Source: Streptomyces fumanus (GTDB lineage: Bacteria > Actinomycetota > Actinomycetes > Streptomycetales > Streptomycetaceae). Taken from it: DNA of 64,000 bases. The stretch's first letter is position 1. Each line of letters starts with the position of its first letter. The notes beneath the pieces are model-generated. The model was not told the origin of the DNA. It was given only the letters and a program-made list of their open reading frames with translations, and searched no databases. The stretch lies in assembly GCF_014655295.1 (NCBI RefSeq), contig NZ_BNBI01000024.1, positions 19,947 to 83,946 of the forward strand, written 5' to 3'. The position numbers and the translations under genes are program-made. This document shows positions 19,379-27,098 of this stretch, piece after piece.

Positions 19379-20358
19379 CCAGCCGACCCCCTGTTCTGTC
19401 GGTCCGCGGGCTGTCGGTGCGCTTCCTCATGCCCGGCGGGCGGCGGATCGCCGCCGTCACCGACGCCCACTTCGACGTGGCGGCCGGCGAATGCCTCGCC
19501 CTCATCGGCGAGAGCGGCTGCGGCAAGTCCGTCCTCGCCTCCGCCCTCCTCGGCCTCCTCCCCGCCAACGCCCAGGCAGCGGGCGAGGCCCGCCTCGGCT
19601 GCCTGGATCTGCTCACCGCGGACGAGCGCACTCTCGCCCGCAGGGTGAGGGGGCGCCTGATCGGGCTCATCCCGCAGAGCCCGGCCGCGCACCTCACTCC
19701 CGTGCGTACGGTCCGCTCCCAACTGGAAGAGACCGTCGCGGCGTTGACCGGCACCCGAGGACGGGCGGCCGTACGTGTGGCGTCCGAGACGGCCGCCGAG
19801 CGCGCCGCCTTCCCCACCGGCCACCTCGACAGCCACCCGCACGAGCTCTCCGGCGGCCTCGCCCAGCGCGCCGCCACCGCCCTCGCCCTCGTCGGCGGCG
19901 CACCGCTGCTGCTCGCCGACGAACCGACCACCGGTCTCGACCGCGACCTGGTGGACCACACGGTGGACGAACTACGGCGCCACGTCGACTCCGACGACCA
20001 CGAGGACGGCACCGGCCGGGCCCTGCTGATGATCACCCACGACCTCATGGCCGCCGAACGCATCGCCGACCGGGTGGCCGTGATGTACGCGGGCCGCATC
20101 GTCGAACTCACCGACGCCCGAACGTTCTTCGGCACGCCCGGCCCCCGGCACCCCTACAGCCGCGGCCTGCTCCAAGCACTCCCCCAGCGCGCCTTCACCC
20201 CGGTTCCCGGAATGCCACCCGAACTCGGCGACCTCCCCGACGGATGCGCCTTCGCCCCACGCTGCGAGCGCGCCTCCGAAGCCTGCACCGCCCTGCCATC
20301 GATGAGCGGCCAAGTCGCCTGTCACCATCCGCACGTACCGGAGGACCTCCGTGCTTGA
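19375..20358 (+). CDS. nikD: Nickel ABC transporter ATPase (NikD-like)
   Basis: This 327-residue ABC ATPase powers nickel import. The GTG at 19375 overlaps the nikC stop as GTGA. It has Walker A GESGCGKS, a signature region HELSGGLAQRAATALAL, Walker B LLLADEPTTGLD and a switch His in MITHDLMAAERIAD. The C-terminal oligopeptide-transporter extension carries the Cys-containing CAFAPRCERASEACT. Residues between Walker A and the signature are unusually Ala-rich but intact. Confidence 0.92.
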   Translation: MTSRPPVLSVRGLSVRFLMPGGRRIAAVTDAHFDVAAGECLALIGESGCGKSVLASALLGLLPANAQAAGEARLGCLDLLTADERTLARRVRGRLIGLIPQSPAAHLTPVRTVRSQLEETVAALTGTRGRAAVRVASETAAERAAFPTGHLDSHPHELSGGLAQRAATALALVGGAPLLLADEPTTGLDRDLVDHTVDELRRHVDSDDHEDGTGRALLMITHDLMAAERIADRVAVMYAGRIVELTDARTFFGTPGPRHPYSRGLLQALPQRAFTPVPGMPPELGDLPDGCAFAPRCERASEACTALPSMSGQVACHHPHVPEDLRA

Positions 20359-21088
20359 ACTCCGCGCCATCACCGCCGGATACCACACGAAGGCCCCGGT
20401 GGTGCGCGGCGCCTCGCTGACCGTCGCGCCAGGTGAGTCCGTCGGTCTGCTCGGCCCCAGCGGCTGCGGCAAGTCCACCCTCGCCCGGGTCGCGGCTCTG
20501 CTGCACCGCCCCGACTCCGGCACCCTCCTCCTCGACGGCGAACCCGTACGGAGCTGGCGCCACCGCGCCCCGCGCGCCCAGCGCACCGCCTTCGGCGTGG
20601 TCTTCCAGCAGCCGCGCCTCTCCGCCGATCCCCGGCTGCGGCTCACCGACCTGATCGCCGAACCGCTGCGGGCCACCGGCCGCCGCGGTGGTATCGAAGA
20701 GCGCGTCTGTGAACTGGCCGCATCCGTCGGCCTCACCCCCGACCTCCTGGACCGCCGTCCCCACGAGGTCAGCGACGGCCAGCTCCAGCGCGCCTGCCTC
20801 GCCCGCGCCCTCGCGCTACGCCCGCGCTGGCTGATCTGCGACGAGATGACCGCCATGCTGGACGCCTCCACCACCGCCGCGTTGGTGGCCGCCGTCGAGG
20901 ACTACCGCGCCACGTCCGGTGCCGGCCTGCTCGCCGTCGGCCATGACCAGGTCCTGCTGGACCGCTGGTGTGACCGCACGATCCATTGGGAGGACGTCAC
21001 CGGCCGCACCACGCCGACAACGGGACGGCTCCCGCAGGCATCGGGCCGGCGGCAACCGTCCGTTGTGCCGCCTGCCGGTGAACGGTGA
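20351..21088 (+). CDS. nikE: Nickel ABC transporter ATPase (NikE-like)
   Basis: This second ATPase is 245 residues, shorter than NikD because it lacks the oligopeptide-transporter C-terminal extension. It begins at GTG 20351, overlapping nikD by 8 bases. Walker A is GPSGCGKSTLARVA. The signature region reads PHEVSDGQLQRACLARALAL, with the usual LSGGQ changed to VSDGQ, as often seen in NikE-like proteins. Walker B is WLICDEMTAMLDAS and the switch His is in LLAVGHDQVLLD. It ends the operon; no strong terminator was seen after it. Confidence 0.91.
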   Translation: MLELRAITAGYHTKAPVVRGASLTVAPGESVGLLGPSGCGKSTLARVAALLHRPDSGTLLLDGEPVRSWRHRAPRAQRTAFGVVFQQPRLSADPRLRLTDLIAEPLRATGRRGGIEERVCELAASVGLTPDLLDRRPHEVSDGQLQRACLARALALRPRWLICDEMTAMLDASTTAALVAAVEDYRATSGAGLLAVGHDQVLLDRWCDRTIHWEDVTGRTTPTTGRLPQASGRRQPSVVPPAGER

Positions 21089-21309
21089 GAAGACGATCAC
21101 GAGCAGGCAGGACGCTCAGGATGTACTGCGGCGTCAGGAAGCGAGCAGAAGGCTGTCACCGCGCTCCTTGGCGGCGGCGTAACGTCTGGCCACGTCCTGC
21201 CAACTGACGACGACTCCTGTCCGGTCGTCCCGCCCGTCAGAGGGCGGGGCGGCGTCCCAACTGTCTCCACAGGGTCGGCCTCGCCGCCGAGTTCCTTGCC
21301 GTTCCGGCC

Positions 21310-21580
21310 GGGCGACGCTGCGGGGCTTCTCGCAGGTCTCCTCGATCTCGCGTTCGGGGCTGGACTGAGCGGTGACTCCCGCGCCCGCGCGCAGCCACGT
21401 CTCGTCGCCCTCACCGATGAGTGTGCGCAGGACCAGGGCGGCGTCGAAGGCGCCGCCGCTGCTTTCCCGGAAGACCGCGCCGCCGTACAGACCGCGGGGT
21501 CCCTCCTCGTGCATCAGTCGAAGCGCCAACCGTTCGTCAGACCCGGTGACGTCTGCGCGGTTCAGTCCGTCCCGAGGCAC
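21310..21580 (-). pseudogene. 3' remnant of a chorismate-utilising enzyme (salicylate/anthranilate synthase type)
   Basis: About 90 codons of the C-terminal end survive. VTGSDERLALRLM parallels the conserved GS-containing motif, and PRGLYGGAVFRES, DAALVLRTLIGEG, WLRAGAGVTAQSSPEREIE and ETCEKPRSVA follow in the family order. The N-terminal 350 or so residues are absent. After ETCEK the frame runs on into unrelated sequence to 21134, so the natural end is also lost. GLYGGAV and AQSSPEREIEETCEK resemble salicylate synthase more than TrpE, hinting at a lost siderophore pathway. Confidence 0.7.
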
Positions 21581-21654
21581 TCACCGGGTGAACCTCCCCG
21601 GCCGACCCGTCGTTGGAGGCGGATAAAGAACCCCGAGTCAGAGAGTTGGTTACC

Positions 21655-22140
21655 GTGCAGAAGAGGCTGAAATCCCTGATGGGAACCGCGCTGGCCGGCG
21701 TCGCCTGCTCCGCTGTGCTGGTGGCGACGCCCGCGCACGCGGAGCAGCAGTACACCGTGCAGAGCGTAGCCACCGGCCGATGTCTGTCCGGACAGGCCGA
21801 CCGCACCGTCCGCCAGGGCCCGTGCGACGCCAACGCCAAGTGGATGGAGGTCTACCGCCGCAGCAGCACGACACCCGACATGGCGGGCCAGATGCTGGTG
21901 CACGTGGCCACGGGCATGTGCCTCGACCACAACTACGACAGGACGGGCATCGAGCCCTACCTGTCGCCATGCAGCGTCGACGACTACGGTCAGCTCATCG
22001 GCATGATCTCCAAGGGCGGCAACCGCATCAGGATCGGCGCCGCGGACGGGGAATGGAGGCTGACCGCCTGGAACACCGGGTCGGTCAGTTTCGAGCTGTA
22101 CCAGGACTCCAACGACAAGCAGCTCTGGGCGACCATCTGA
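21655..22140 (+). CDS. Small secreted ricin-like (beta-trefoil) protein
   Basis: This 161-residue exported protein starts at GTG 21655 (VQKRLKSLMGTALAGVA) with a signal peptide ending near PAHAEQQ. The mature part has short repeats typical of a ricin-type beta-trefoil: GRCLSGQADRTVRQGPC, TGMCLDHNYD followed by YLSPCSVDDYGQ, and WNTGSVSF near the end. Paired Cys residues probably form disulfides. The ligand is unknown; family members bind carbohydrate, but the classic QxW repeats are weak. It faces a paralogue at 22277-22744, and two membrane-tethered relatives lie 22 and 31 kb away. Confidence 0.85.
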   Translation: MQKRLKSLMGTALAGVACSAVLVATPAHAEQQYTVQSVATGRCLSGQADRTVRQGPCDANAKWMEVYRRSSTTPDMAGQMLVHVATGMCLDHNYDRTGIEPYLSPCSVDDYGQLIGMISKGGNRIRIGAADGEWRLTAWNTGSVSFELYQDSNDKQLWATI

Positions 22141-22197
22141 CCACCCGCCACCCGTCCCACCGGGGGCTGTAAGGTCCCCGCCCGCGACGCCGGGTCC

Positions 22198-22240
22198 GAC
22201 GAGCGGCTGCGGTGCCCCGTCCGCGACGCGGCCGCTCGTC
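22198..22240. terminator. Bidirectional terminator hairpin between convergent secreted-protein genes
   Basis: Arms GACGAGCGGC and GCCGCTCGTC form a perfect 10-bp stem around a GC-rich loop. It lies between the convergent stops at 22140 and 22277 and could end transcription from both sides. No U-tract is present. Confidence 0.65.
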
Positions 22241-22276
22241 GTCATGCCCTGGCACACCAGCCGGTCCTGGGGAAGC

Positions 22277-22744
22277 TCAGACAGCGTCCCACTTCTGCTT
22301 GTTGACGACGTCCACGTCTCCGGCCGGCCTCACGGACACCCCGCCGTCGTTCCACCCCGTCAGCCGTGTACCGAAGGCGACCGGCGACATCGCGCCGTCG
22401 CTGCCGAACGTCCAGACCTGGCCCAGGTCCTGGTCGGAGCAACCCGACAGATAGACGCTGCTTCCGTTGGTGTCCAAGCAGAGTCCTGTCGCCTCGTGCC
22501 TGATCATGGCGAAGCCGTACCTCGGGTCCACGACCGACGTGGTCCATCCGGTCCGAGGGCTCGACGTGCCGGCGAGTGAGCAGTCGTACTGGCTCACCGT
22601 GCGGTCCTTCCCGGCCAGACACAGACCTGTGTGGCGGTTCTTGTAGATGTGTGCGGTGTCGGCCTGACTGGGAGTGACGGACATGACGACGAGGGCGACA
22701 GCGCCGGTGGCCGCCGTAGTCAGTGTCTTCAGCTTGTGGTTCAC
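22277..22744 (-). CDS. Small secreted ricin-like (beta-trefoil) protein, paralogue
   Basis: This 155-residue secreted protein starts at GTG 22744, preceded by GAGGAGG 6 bases upstream. The signal peptide ends near SVTPSQAD. Mature repeats are TGLCLAGKDRTVSQYDC, ATGLCLDTNGSSVYLSGC with DQDLGQVWTFG, and RLTGWNDGGVSV, with a final NKQKWDAV. It aligns throughout with the protein at 21655-22140 and with the C-terminal domains encoded at 44565-45944 and 53733-54959. Sugar binding is a family-based guess only. Confidence 0.87.
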   Translation of the reverse strand: MNHKLKTLTTAATGAVALVVMSVTPSQADTAHIYKNRHTGLCLAGKDRTVSQYDCSLAGTSSPRTGWTTSVVDPRYGFAMIRHEATGLCLDTNGSSVYLSGCSDQDLGQVWTFGSDGAMSPVAFGTRLTGWNDGGVSVRPAGDVDVVNKQKWDAV

Positions 22745-22878
22745 GACATCCTCCTCGGGAAACAGCATCGCGTCGGCAGCAGTGACCGTTCGATCCCTGC
22801 TACGAGGGCTGTACCGACGTGGTTCACCGAGTGTTCGGTCCGGTGCTTCGTGTCCGGTTCCGGGCCGGCAGGGGGTGT

Positions 22879-23445
22879 TCAGAGGGCCTGGAGCTGGGTG
22901 AGGAGTTGCAGGGTGTCGGAGTTGAGCCAGTACTCGACGAACCTGCCGTTCTTCATGCGCAGGGTGTCGGTGCCGGTGAAGGTGACGGTGGTGCCGGGCT
23001 GGGCCTTGGCTCCGGGGAAGCCGCCGGCGTAGGTGCCGGTGGCGGTCCAGCGTACGGAGGCGCGGTCGCCGGCGGCCAGAGGGTCGATCTGCAGGGAGAA
23101 GCGCAGGTCGGGGAAGGCGGCGCGGGTCTGCGAGATCCAGGCCACCAGGCCGTCCGCGCCGCGGATGCCGCTGCCGTCGCCTCCGTCGAGGAGGGCGGCG
23201 TGGACCGTGAAGCGCGGCGAGATGATGCCCGGGGCCTGGGTGTAGTCGCCGTTCCACAGGCGCAGCCACGCATCGAGCATCGCCTCGGTCTGCTTCACGG
23301 TGCCCCGGTGGTGCTGCGCCGTGACCGAGTGGGCGGCGGGGGTGGCGGACGGGACGGACGCCGCGGCGGTCGTGCCGCCGACGGCCAGGGCTGCCAGCGC
23401 CGCGGGGACGAGCAGACGCATCCGGTTGCGTGCGGTGATGTTCAT
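22879..23445 (-). CDS. Secreted SnoaL-like / NTF2-fold protein (ester cyclase family)
   Basis: This 188-residue protein has a signal peptide (MNITARNRMRLLVPAAL, cleaved near AAASVP) and an NTF2-like cone fold: MLDAWLRLWNGDY, PRFTVHAALLDGG, GADGLVAWISQTRAAFPDL, FTGTDTLRMKNGRFVEYWLNSD. Related cytoplasmic proteins include polyketide cyclases and ester cyclases; exported versions are common in Streptomyces and mostly uncharacterised. The start ATG is 64 bases downstream of the end of the neighbouring inactive-looking hydrolase gene on the same strand, so the two may be co-transcribed. Confidence 0.87.
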   Translation of the reverse strand: MNITARNRMRLLVPAALAALAVGGTTAAASVPSATPAAHSVTAQHHRGTVKQTEAMLDAWLRLWNGDYTQAPGIISPRFTVHAALLDGGDGSGIRGADGLVAWISQTRAAFPDLRFSLQIDPLAAGDRASVRWTATGTYAGGFPGAKAQPGTTVTFTGTDTLRMKNGRFVEYWLNSDTLQLLTQLQAL

Positions 23446-23509
23446 GATGGTTCCTCGCTGATCAGTGGGACGAAGGGCGGTGTGAGTCGGTGCGGGTCCG
23501 GCTGGGGTG

Positions 23510-24988
23510 TCAGTCGGTGCAGGTGGTGCCGGGGGCGGGCAGAGAACGGGTGGTCAGGTAGCGGTTGGTGGCGTCGCGCACGCACTGGGAGAGCAGGAAC
23601 ATGCTGTAGTCGTCGCCTTCGCGGCTGAGGACGACGCTGCCGGGCAGTTGGGCCGCCATGGCGGGGCCCGCGCTGTGTGGAGCGAGCGCCTGGTGGGTGG
23701 ACTGCACGATCAGCGCGGGGGGCGCGCCGTGGACGGGGGCCCCGGCCGGAACGGGGTGCGCGGGGAGGGGCCAGCCGAGGCAGCCGGTGAGGGCGGTCCA
23801 GGAGCGTACGGCCCCGCCCAGGTGCGGGGAGATCCGTGCAAGGTCGGTGCGCAACCGGGTGAGCTGGTCGAACGTCGTCACCGGGCGTGCGGTGTCCAGG
23901 CAGGCGGGGACCTGGACCTGGACGGGGTCGAGGGTGTCGTCGGGTTCGTAGGTGAAGTCGGTCACGTCGCCCGCCTGTGCCTTGACGACGGCTCGCGCGA
24001 GGGCGGGCCAGGTGACGCCGGAGAGGGTCAGGTAGTCCTGGGTGGCGGTGCGGATGTCCTCGCCGGTCAGTGTCCGGCTGCCGTCGGCGGTGGGGATCGG
24101 GGTGTGGTCGGCGCGGGCGACGAGAGCGTCGTACTCGGCCGCGGCGTCCTTGCCGTGCAGGGCGCAGTCGGTGGCCGCCGCGCACCAGGCGGTGAAGCGG
24201 TCGAACGCCTTCTCGGCTGTGGCCGCTTCGCGGCGGATGCGTTCGGTGGGCGTGGTGGTGTCGTCCAGCGCCGTGTCGAGGACCATGGTGCGCAGCCGGC
24301 CGGGGTAGAGGTCGGCGTAGGTGCGTCCGAGCAAGGTGCTGTAGTGGATGCCGTACCAGTCGAGCTGCTTCTCGCCGAGGCCGGTGCGGACGGCTTCGAA
24401 GTCCCGTGCGGTGCTGGTGAGGTCGGTGTGGGCGACCAGCGGGCCGTTGCGTCGGAGGCAGTCGGCGGCGAAGGCACGGTTGTGGGCCACGAGTCTGTCG
24501 AACGCGGCCCGGTTGCGCGGGAAGTGGGTGACGCCGGCGGGCTTGAGGGGGGTGGCGCAGCGGATCGGCGTACTGTGCCCGACTCCGCGTGGGTCGACGG
24601 CGACCAGGTCGAAGTCGCGGCTCATGGCGCCGGCGAACGAGGGGAAGCCGATGCGCATGGCGAGGCGGAGTTGTTCGATCGACGATCCGCCGGCTCCGTC
24701 GTTGAGCAGGAGCGTGCCACGGCGGTGCGCCTGGTCGTCGGCCGGGCGGCGGACCATGGCGAGAGTGAGGGTTCCGGCGCGTGGGTGGGCGTGGTCGACG
24801 GGGACCCGCAGTGTGCCGCACTGCATTCCCTCGAACTCCGTGTCGGAGCAGGCGCTCCAGTCGATGCGGCTCGCGGGGGTGGCCGCCCGGCCCTGGGCCG
24901 GTGCGGCGGCCGCCGGCGTGGCGAGGGCGGCCGTGGCGAGGAGGGTGGCGGTGAGGATGCGCCGGATGTGGGCGCGCGGTCTGGGCAT
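23510..24988 (-). CDS. Secreted TAP/SlpD-E-family alpha/beta hydrolase homologue lacking the catalytic triad
   Basis: This 492-residue exported protein has the overall layout of Streptomyces tripeptidyl aminopeptidases: signal peptide ending AAAAPAQG, a segment CGTLRVPVDHAHP, the body, and a TAP-like C-terminal domain ending GTTCTD. The key residues are changed. The nucleophile elbow, normally GxSYG, is YGIHYSTLLG with His215 in place of Ser. The acid position, normally QGTLDPATP-like, is QSTHQALAP with Gln433. The His in the usual GDGHG is Tyr461 in GDDYSM. The oxyanion motif NPGGPGGSG reads NDGAGGSS. The frame is fully open and well coded, so this looks like a retained pseudoenzyme rather than decay. 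Confidence 0.88.
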   Translation of the reverse strand: MPRPRAHIRRILTATLLATAALATPAAAAPAQGRAATPASRIDWSACSDTEFEGMQCGTLRVPVDHAHPRAGTLTLAMVRRPADDQAHRRGTLLLNDGAGGSSIEQLRLAMRIGFPSFAGAMSRDFDLVAVDPRGVGHSTPIRCATPLKPAGVTHFPRNRAAFDRLVAHNRAFAADCLRRNGPLVAHTDLTSTARDFEAVRTGLGEKQLDWYGIHYSTLLGRTYADLYPGRLRTMVLDTALDDTTTPTERIRREAATAEKAFDRFTAWCAAATDCALHGKDAAAEYDALVARADHTPIPTADGSRTLTGEDIRTATQDYLTLSGVTWPALARAVVKAQAGDVTDFTYEPDDTLDPVQVQVPACLDTARPVTTFDQLTRLRTDLARISPHLGGAVRSWTALTGCLGWPLPAHPVPAGAPVHGAPPALIVQSTHQALAPHSAGPAMAAQLPGSVVLSREGDDYSMFLLSQCVRDATNRYLTTRSLPAPGTTCTD

Positions 24989-25084
24989 GGGGCTGTTCTC
25001 CTGGGGACGCGCCGGCGGCGCGGGTGACGGGGGGACCGTGCGGGGACGGGGGCACGTGGGTGTGCCGGTCTCCGCGTGGGGCGG

Positions 25085-26116
25085 TCAGGCGTGCAGGACG
25101 ACCTTTCCGGCGACGGTGCCGGACTCGGCCAGGCGCATCGCCTCGGCGGCTCGGGTGAGGGGCAGTTCGGCGGCGATCCGGGCGGTGATCTGGCCTCGCC
25201 GGAGCGCCGTGAAGACCTCGGTGAGGTCGGCACGCAGCCGGGCCCGGAACCGGTTCTTGGACAGGGCGCGGCCGGCCCAGACGTTGAAGAAGTAGGCACG
25301 GCGGCCGTTGGGCAGAGTGTTCCAGAGCCACACCCGGCCGAGCAGCTTGAGCACGGGCCACTGCTTGGAGCCCTCGTCGTCGCGGGTGGAGGCGCTGCCG
25401 TAGGACACGAGGGTGCCGCCGGGCGCGAGCAGGTGCCAGGAGTCGACGACACTGCGGCCGCCGACGTGGTCGAAGACGGCGTCCACACCGCCCGGGGCCA
25501 GCTCACGGACCCTGGCAGGGAGGTTTTCGGTGCGGTAGTCGATCGGCGTCACGCCCTGTGCGCGCAGGGCGGCGTGGTGGCGCGCGGAAGCGGTGCCGAT
25601 CACCCGCGCACCCGCTGCGTGGGCGAGCTGGACGAGGACCGAGCCGACTCCGCCGTTGGCTCCGTGCACCAGGACGGTCTGCCCGGCACGGACGCGGGCC
25701 TTGCGGTGCAGCATCTGCCAGGCCGTGATGCCGTTGATCACCACGGTCTCCGCCTCCACGGCGCCGATCCCGTCCGGCACGGGCACCACGTCGGCGGCGT
25801 CGACGACCACGTGGCTGGCCCAGCCGCCGACCTTCAGCAGGGCGGCCACCCGGGTGCCGGCCAGGCCCGCGGTGACTCCCTCGCCGGTTTCGACGACGGT
25901 GCCGACCAGGTCGTATCCGGGGACGAACGGAAAGGGCGGCTGGTCGTAGTAGCGGCCACGGCGCATCTGCTGCTCGGCGAAGGAGACACCGGTCGCCTCC
26001 ATCCGCACGACGACCTGCCCCGGAGCGGGGGCCGGGACGGGCCGTCGCCGCACCTGGAGGCCCTCGGGCTCGACCTTGCCCGGCAGTACGACCTCGACCA
26101 TCGCTCCAGCGTTCAT
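25085..26116 (-). CDS. Medium-chain dehydrogenase/reductase, quinone oxidoreductase-like
   Basis: This is a zinc-independent MDR-family NAD(P)H oxidoreductase of about 343 residues. It shows the GroES-like N-terminus (PGYDLVGTVVETGEG) and the Rossmann motif HGANGGVGSVLVQLAHAAG. No catalytic zinc Cys or structural zinc lobe is present, so a quinone oxidoreductase or enoyl reductase role fits. The ATG at 26116 is preferred because GGAGG stands 5 bases upstream; ATG 26128 is in frame and has a weaker AGGTGG. It is divergently paired with a TetR regulator, with a consensus-like promoter and palindrome between them. I infer TetR-controlled expression, possibly in response to an electrophile or quinone. 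Confidence 0.92.
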   Translation of the reverse strand: MNAGAMVEVVLPGKVEPEGLQVRRRPVPAPAPGQVVVRMEATGVSFAEQQMRRGRYYDQPPFPFVPGYDLVGTVVETGEGVTAGLAGTRVAALLKVGGWASHVVVDAADVVPVPDGIGAVEAETVVINGITAWQMLHRKARVRAGQTVLVHGANGGVGSVLVQLAHAAGARVIGTASARHHAALRAQGVTPIDYRTENLPARVRELAPGGVDAVFDHVGGRSVVDSWHLLAPGGTLVSYGSASTRDDEGSKQWPVLKLLGRVWLWNTLPNGRRAYFFNVWAGRALSKNRFRARLRADLTEVFTALRRGQITARIAAELPLTRAAEAMRLAESGTVAGKVVLHA

Positions 26117-26166
26117 GACGACCTCCATCGACTTCCACCTCGTTAGCGGGTGGCGCTTACGTTAGA

Positions 26167-26197
26167 AGTTATAACTGGCCGCTTGTGTGACAGTCAA
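26167..26197 (-). promoter_or_regulatory. Sigma-70-type promoter of the MDR gene overlapped by a TetR-operator-like palindrome
   Basis: On the leftward strand TTGACT (26192-26197) and TATAAC (26168-26173) are separated by 18 bases, a near-consensus vegetative promoter. The -10 lies inside a perfect 10-bp palindrome AGTTATAACT (26167-26176). A related sequence, GTTAGAGCCTATTAC on the opposite strand, lies near 26206-26220. A regulator bound there would block the polymerase; the adjacent TetR protein is the obvious candidate. Confidence 0.6.
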
Positions 26198-26293
26198 GAG
26201 CGTTCGTAATAGGCTCTAACCAGGAGCCCGCACCGAGCGACTCGCCCGGCTTCCGACAGCCGGTCACCGATCCAGGGAAGAAAGGACACCCGC

Positions 26294-26959
26294 ATGACCG
26301 TCGCGGGCACGCAGACACCACGCGAGCGTTACCGGGCCCAGCTCCGGGCCGAGATCAAGCAGCGCGCCTGGGAGCAGATCGCCACCGCCGGGGCGCCGGG
26401 ACTGTCACTGAACGCCATCGCCAAGCAGATGGGCATGAGCGGCCCCGCGCTCTACCGGTACTTCGCCGGCCGGGACGAGCTGATCACCGAACTGATCCGC
26501 GACGCCTACCGCAGCCTCGCCGACGCCCTGCGCACCGCCGCCGCGTCGGGTGCGGACCTGGCCGGACTGGGACACACGCTGCGCGCCTGGGCCCTGGAGG
26601 ACCCCCAGCGCTACTTCCTCGTCTACGGCACACCAGTGCCCGGCTACGAGGCGCCCGAGGACACCCTCGTGATCGCCTCAGAGATCATGAACGTTCTCCT
26701 GGACGCCGCCCAGCCGCCCGGCACCGCCGCGAGCACCCCTCCCGACGGCCACCCCGACACCCGCCTGGAGGCCCACCTCGCCCAGCACCGCCAGTGGGCG
26801 GCCGACCACCCGGCGGCGCCGGCCGCCCTCCGCCGCGCGCTGCGCTTCTGGACCCGCCTGCACGGCATCCTCTCCCTGGAACTGGCGGGCCACTTCACCG
26901 GCATGGGGCTCGACCCGGCCGAACTGTACGACAGTGAACTGCGCCATCTGAGCCAGTAG
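26294..26959 (+). CDS. TetR/AcrR-family transcriptional regulator
   Basis: This 221-residue repressor has its helix-turn-helix at about residues 30-60 (GLSLNAIAKQMGMSGPALYRY), followed by YFAGRDELI, typical of the family. The C-terminal domain (WALEDPQRYFLVYGTPVPGYE, later FWTRLHGILSLELAGHF) matches the WHG-type TetR effector domain. The ATG follows GGGAAGAAAGG. It is transcribed divergently from the MDR oxidoreductase and probably represses both genes through the shared intergenic palindrome. The ligand is unknown. Confidence 0.94.
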   Translation: MTVAGTQTPRERYRAQLRAEIKQRAWEQIATAGAPGLSLNAIAKQMGMSGPALYRYFAGRDELITELIRDAYRSLADALRTAAASGADLAGLGHTLRAWALEDPQRYFLVYGTPVPGYEAPEDTLVIASEIMNVLLDAAQPPGTAASTPPDGHPDTRLEAHLAQHRQWAADHPAAPAALRRALRFWTRLHGILSLELAGHFTGMGLDPAELYDSELRHLSQ

Positions 26960-26977
26960 ACGGCGGTCACGGCAGGA

Positions 26978-27002
26978 GGCGGGGCGACGGAGCCGCCCCG
27001 CC
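26978..27002. terminator. Terminator hairpin between convergent TetR and LysR genes
   Basis: Inverted arms GGCGGGGC and GCCCCGCC form an 8-bp GC stem with a 9-base loop. It stands 18 bases after the TetR stop and may also serve the leftward LysR gene. No U-tract follows. Confidence 0.55.
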
Positions 27003-27098
27003 GAACCGCAGAAGCCGGCCGGCCGAGCGGGCGTGATCAGAGCGTTCCGGTGTTCGACCGGTGGCCCGCAGTGAGGGACCGGACCGGGGCGGCTCGCC

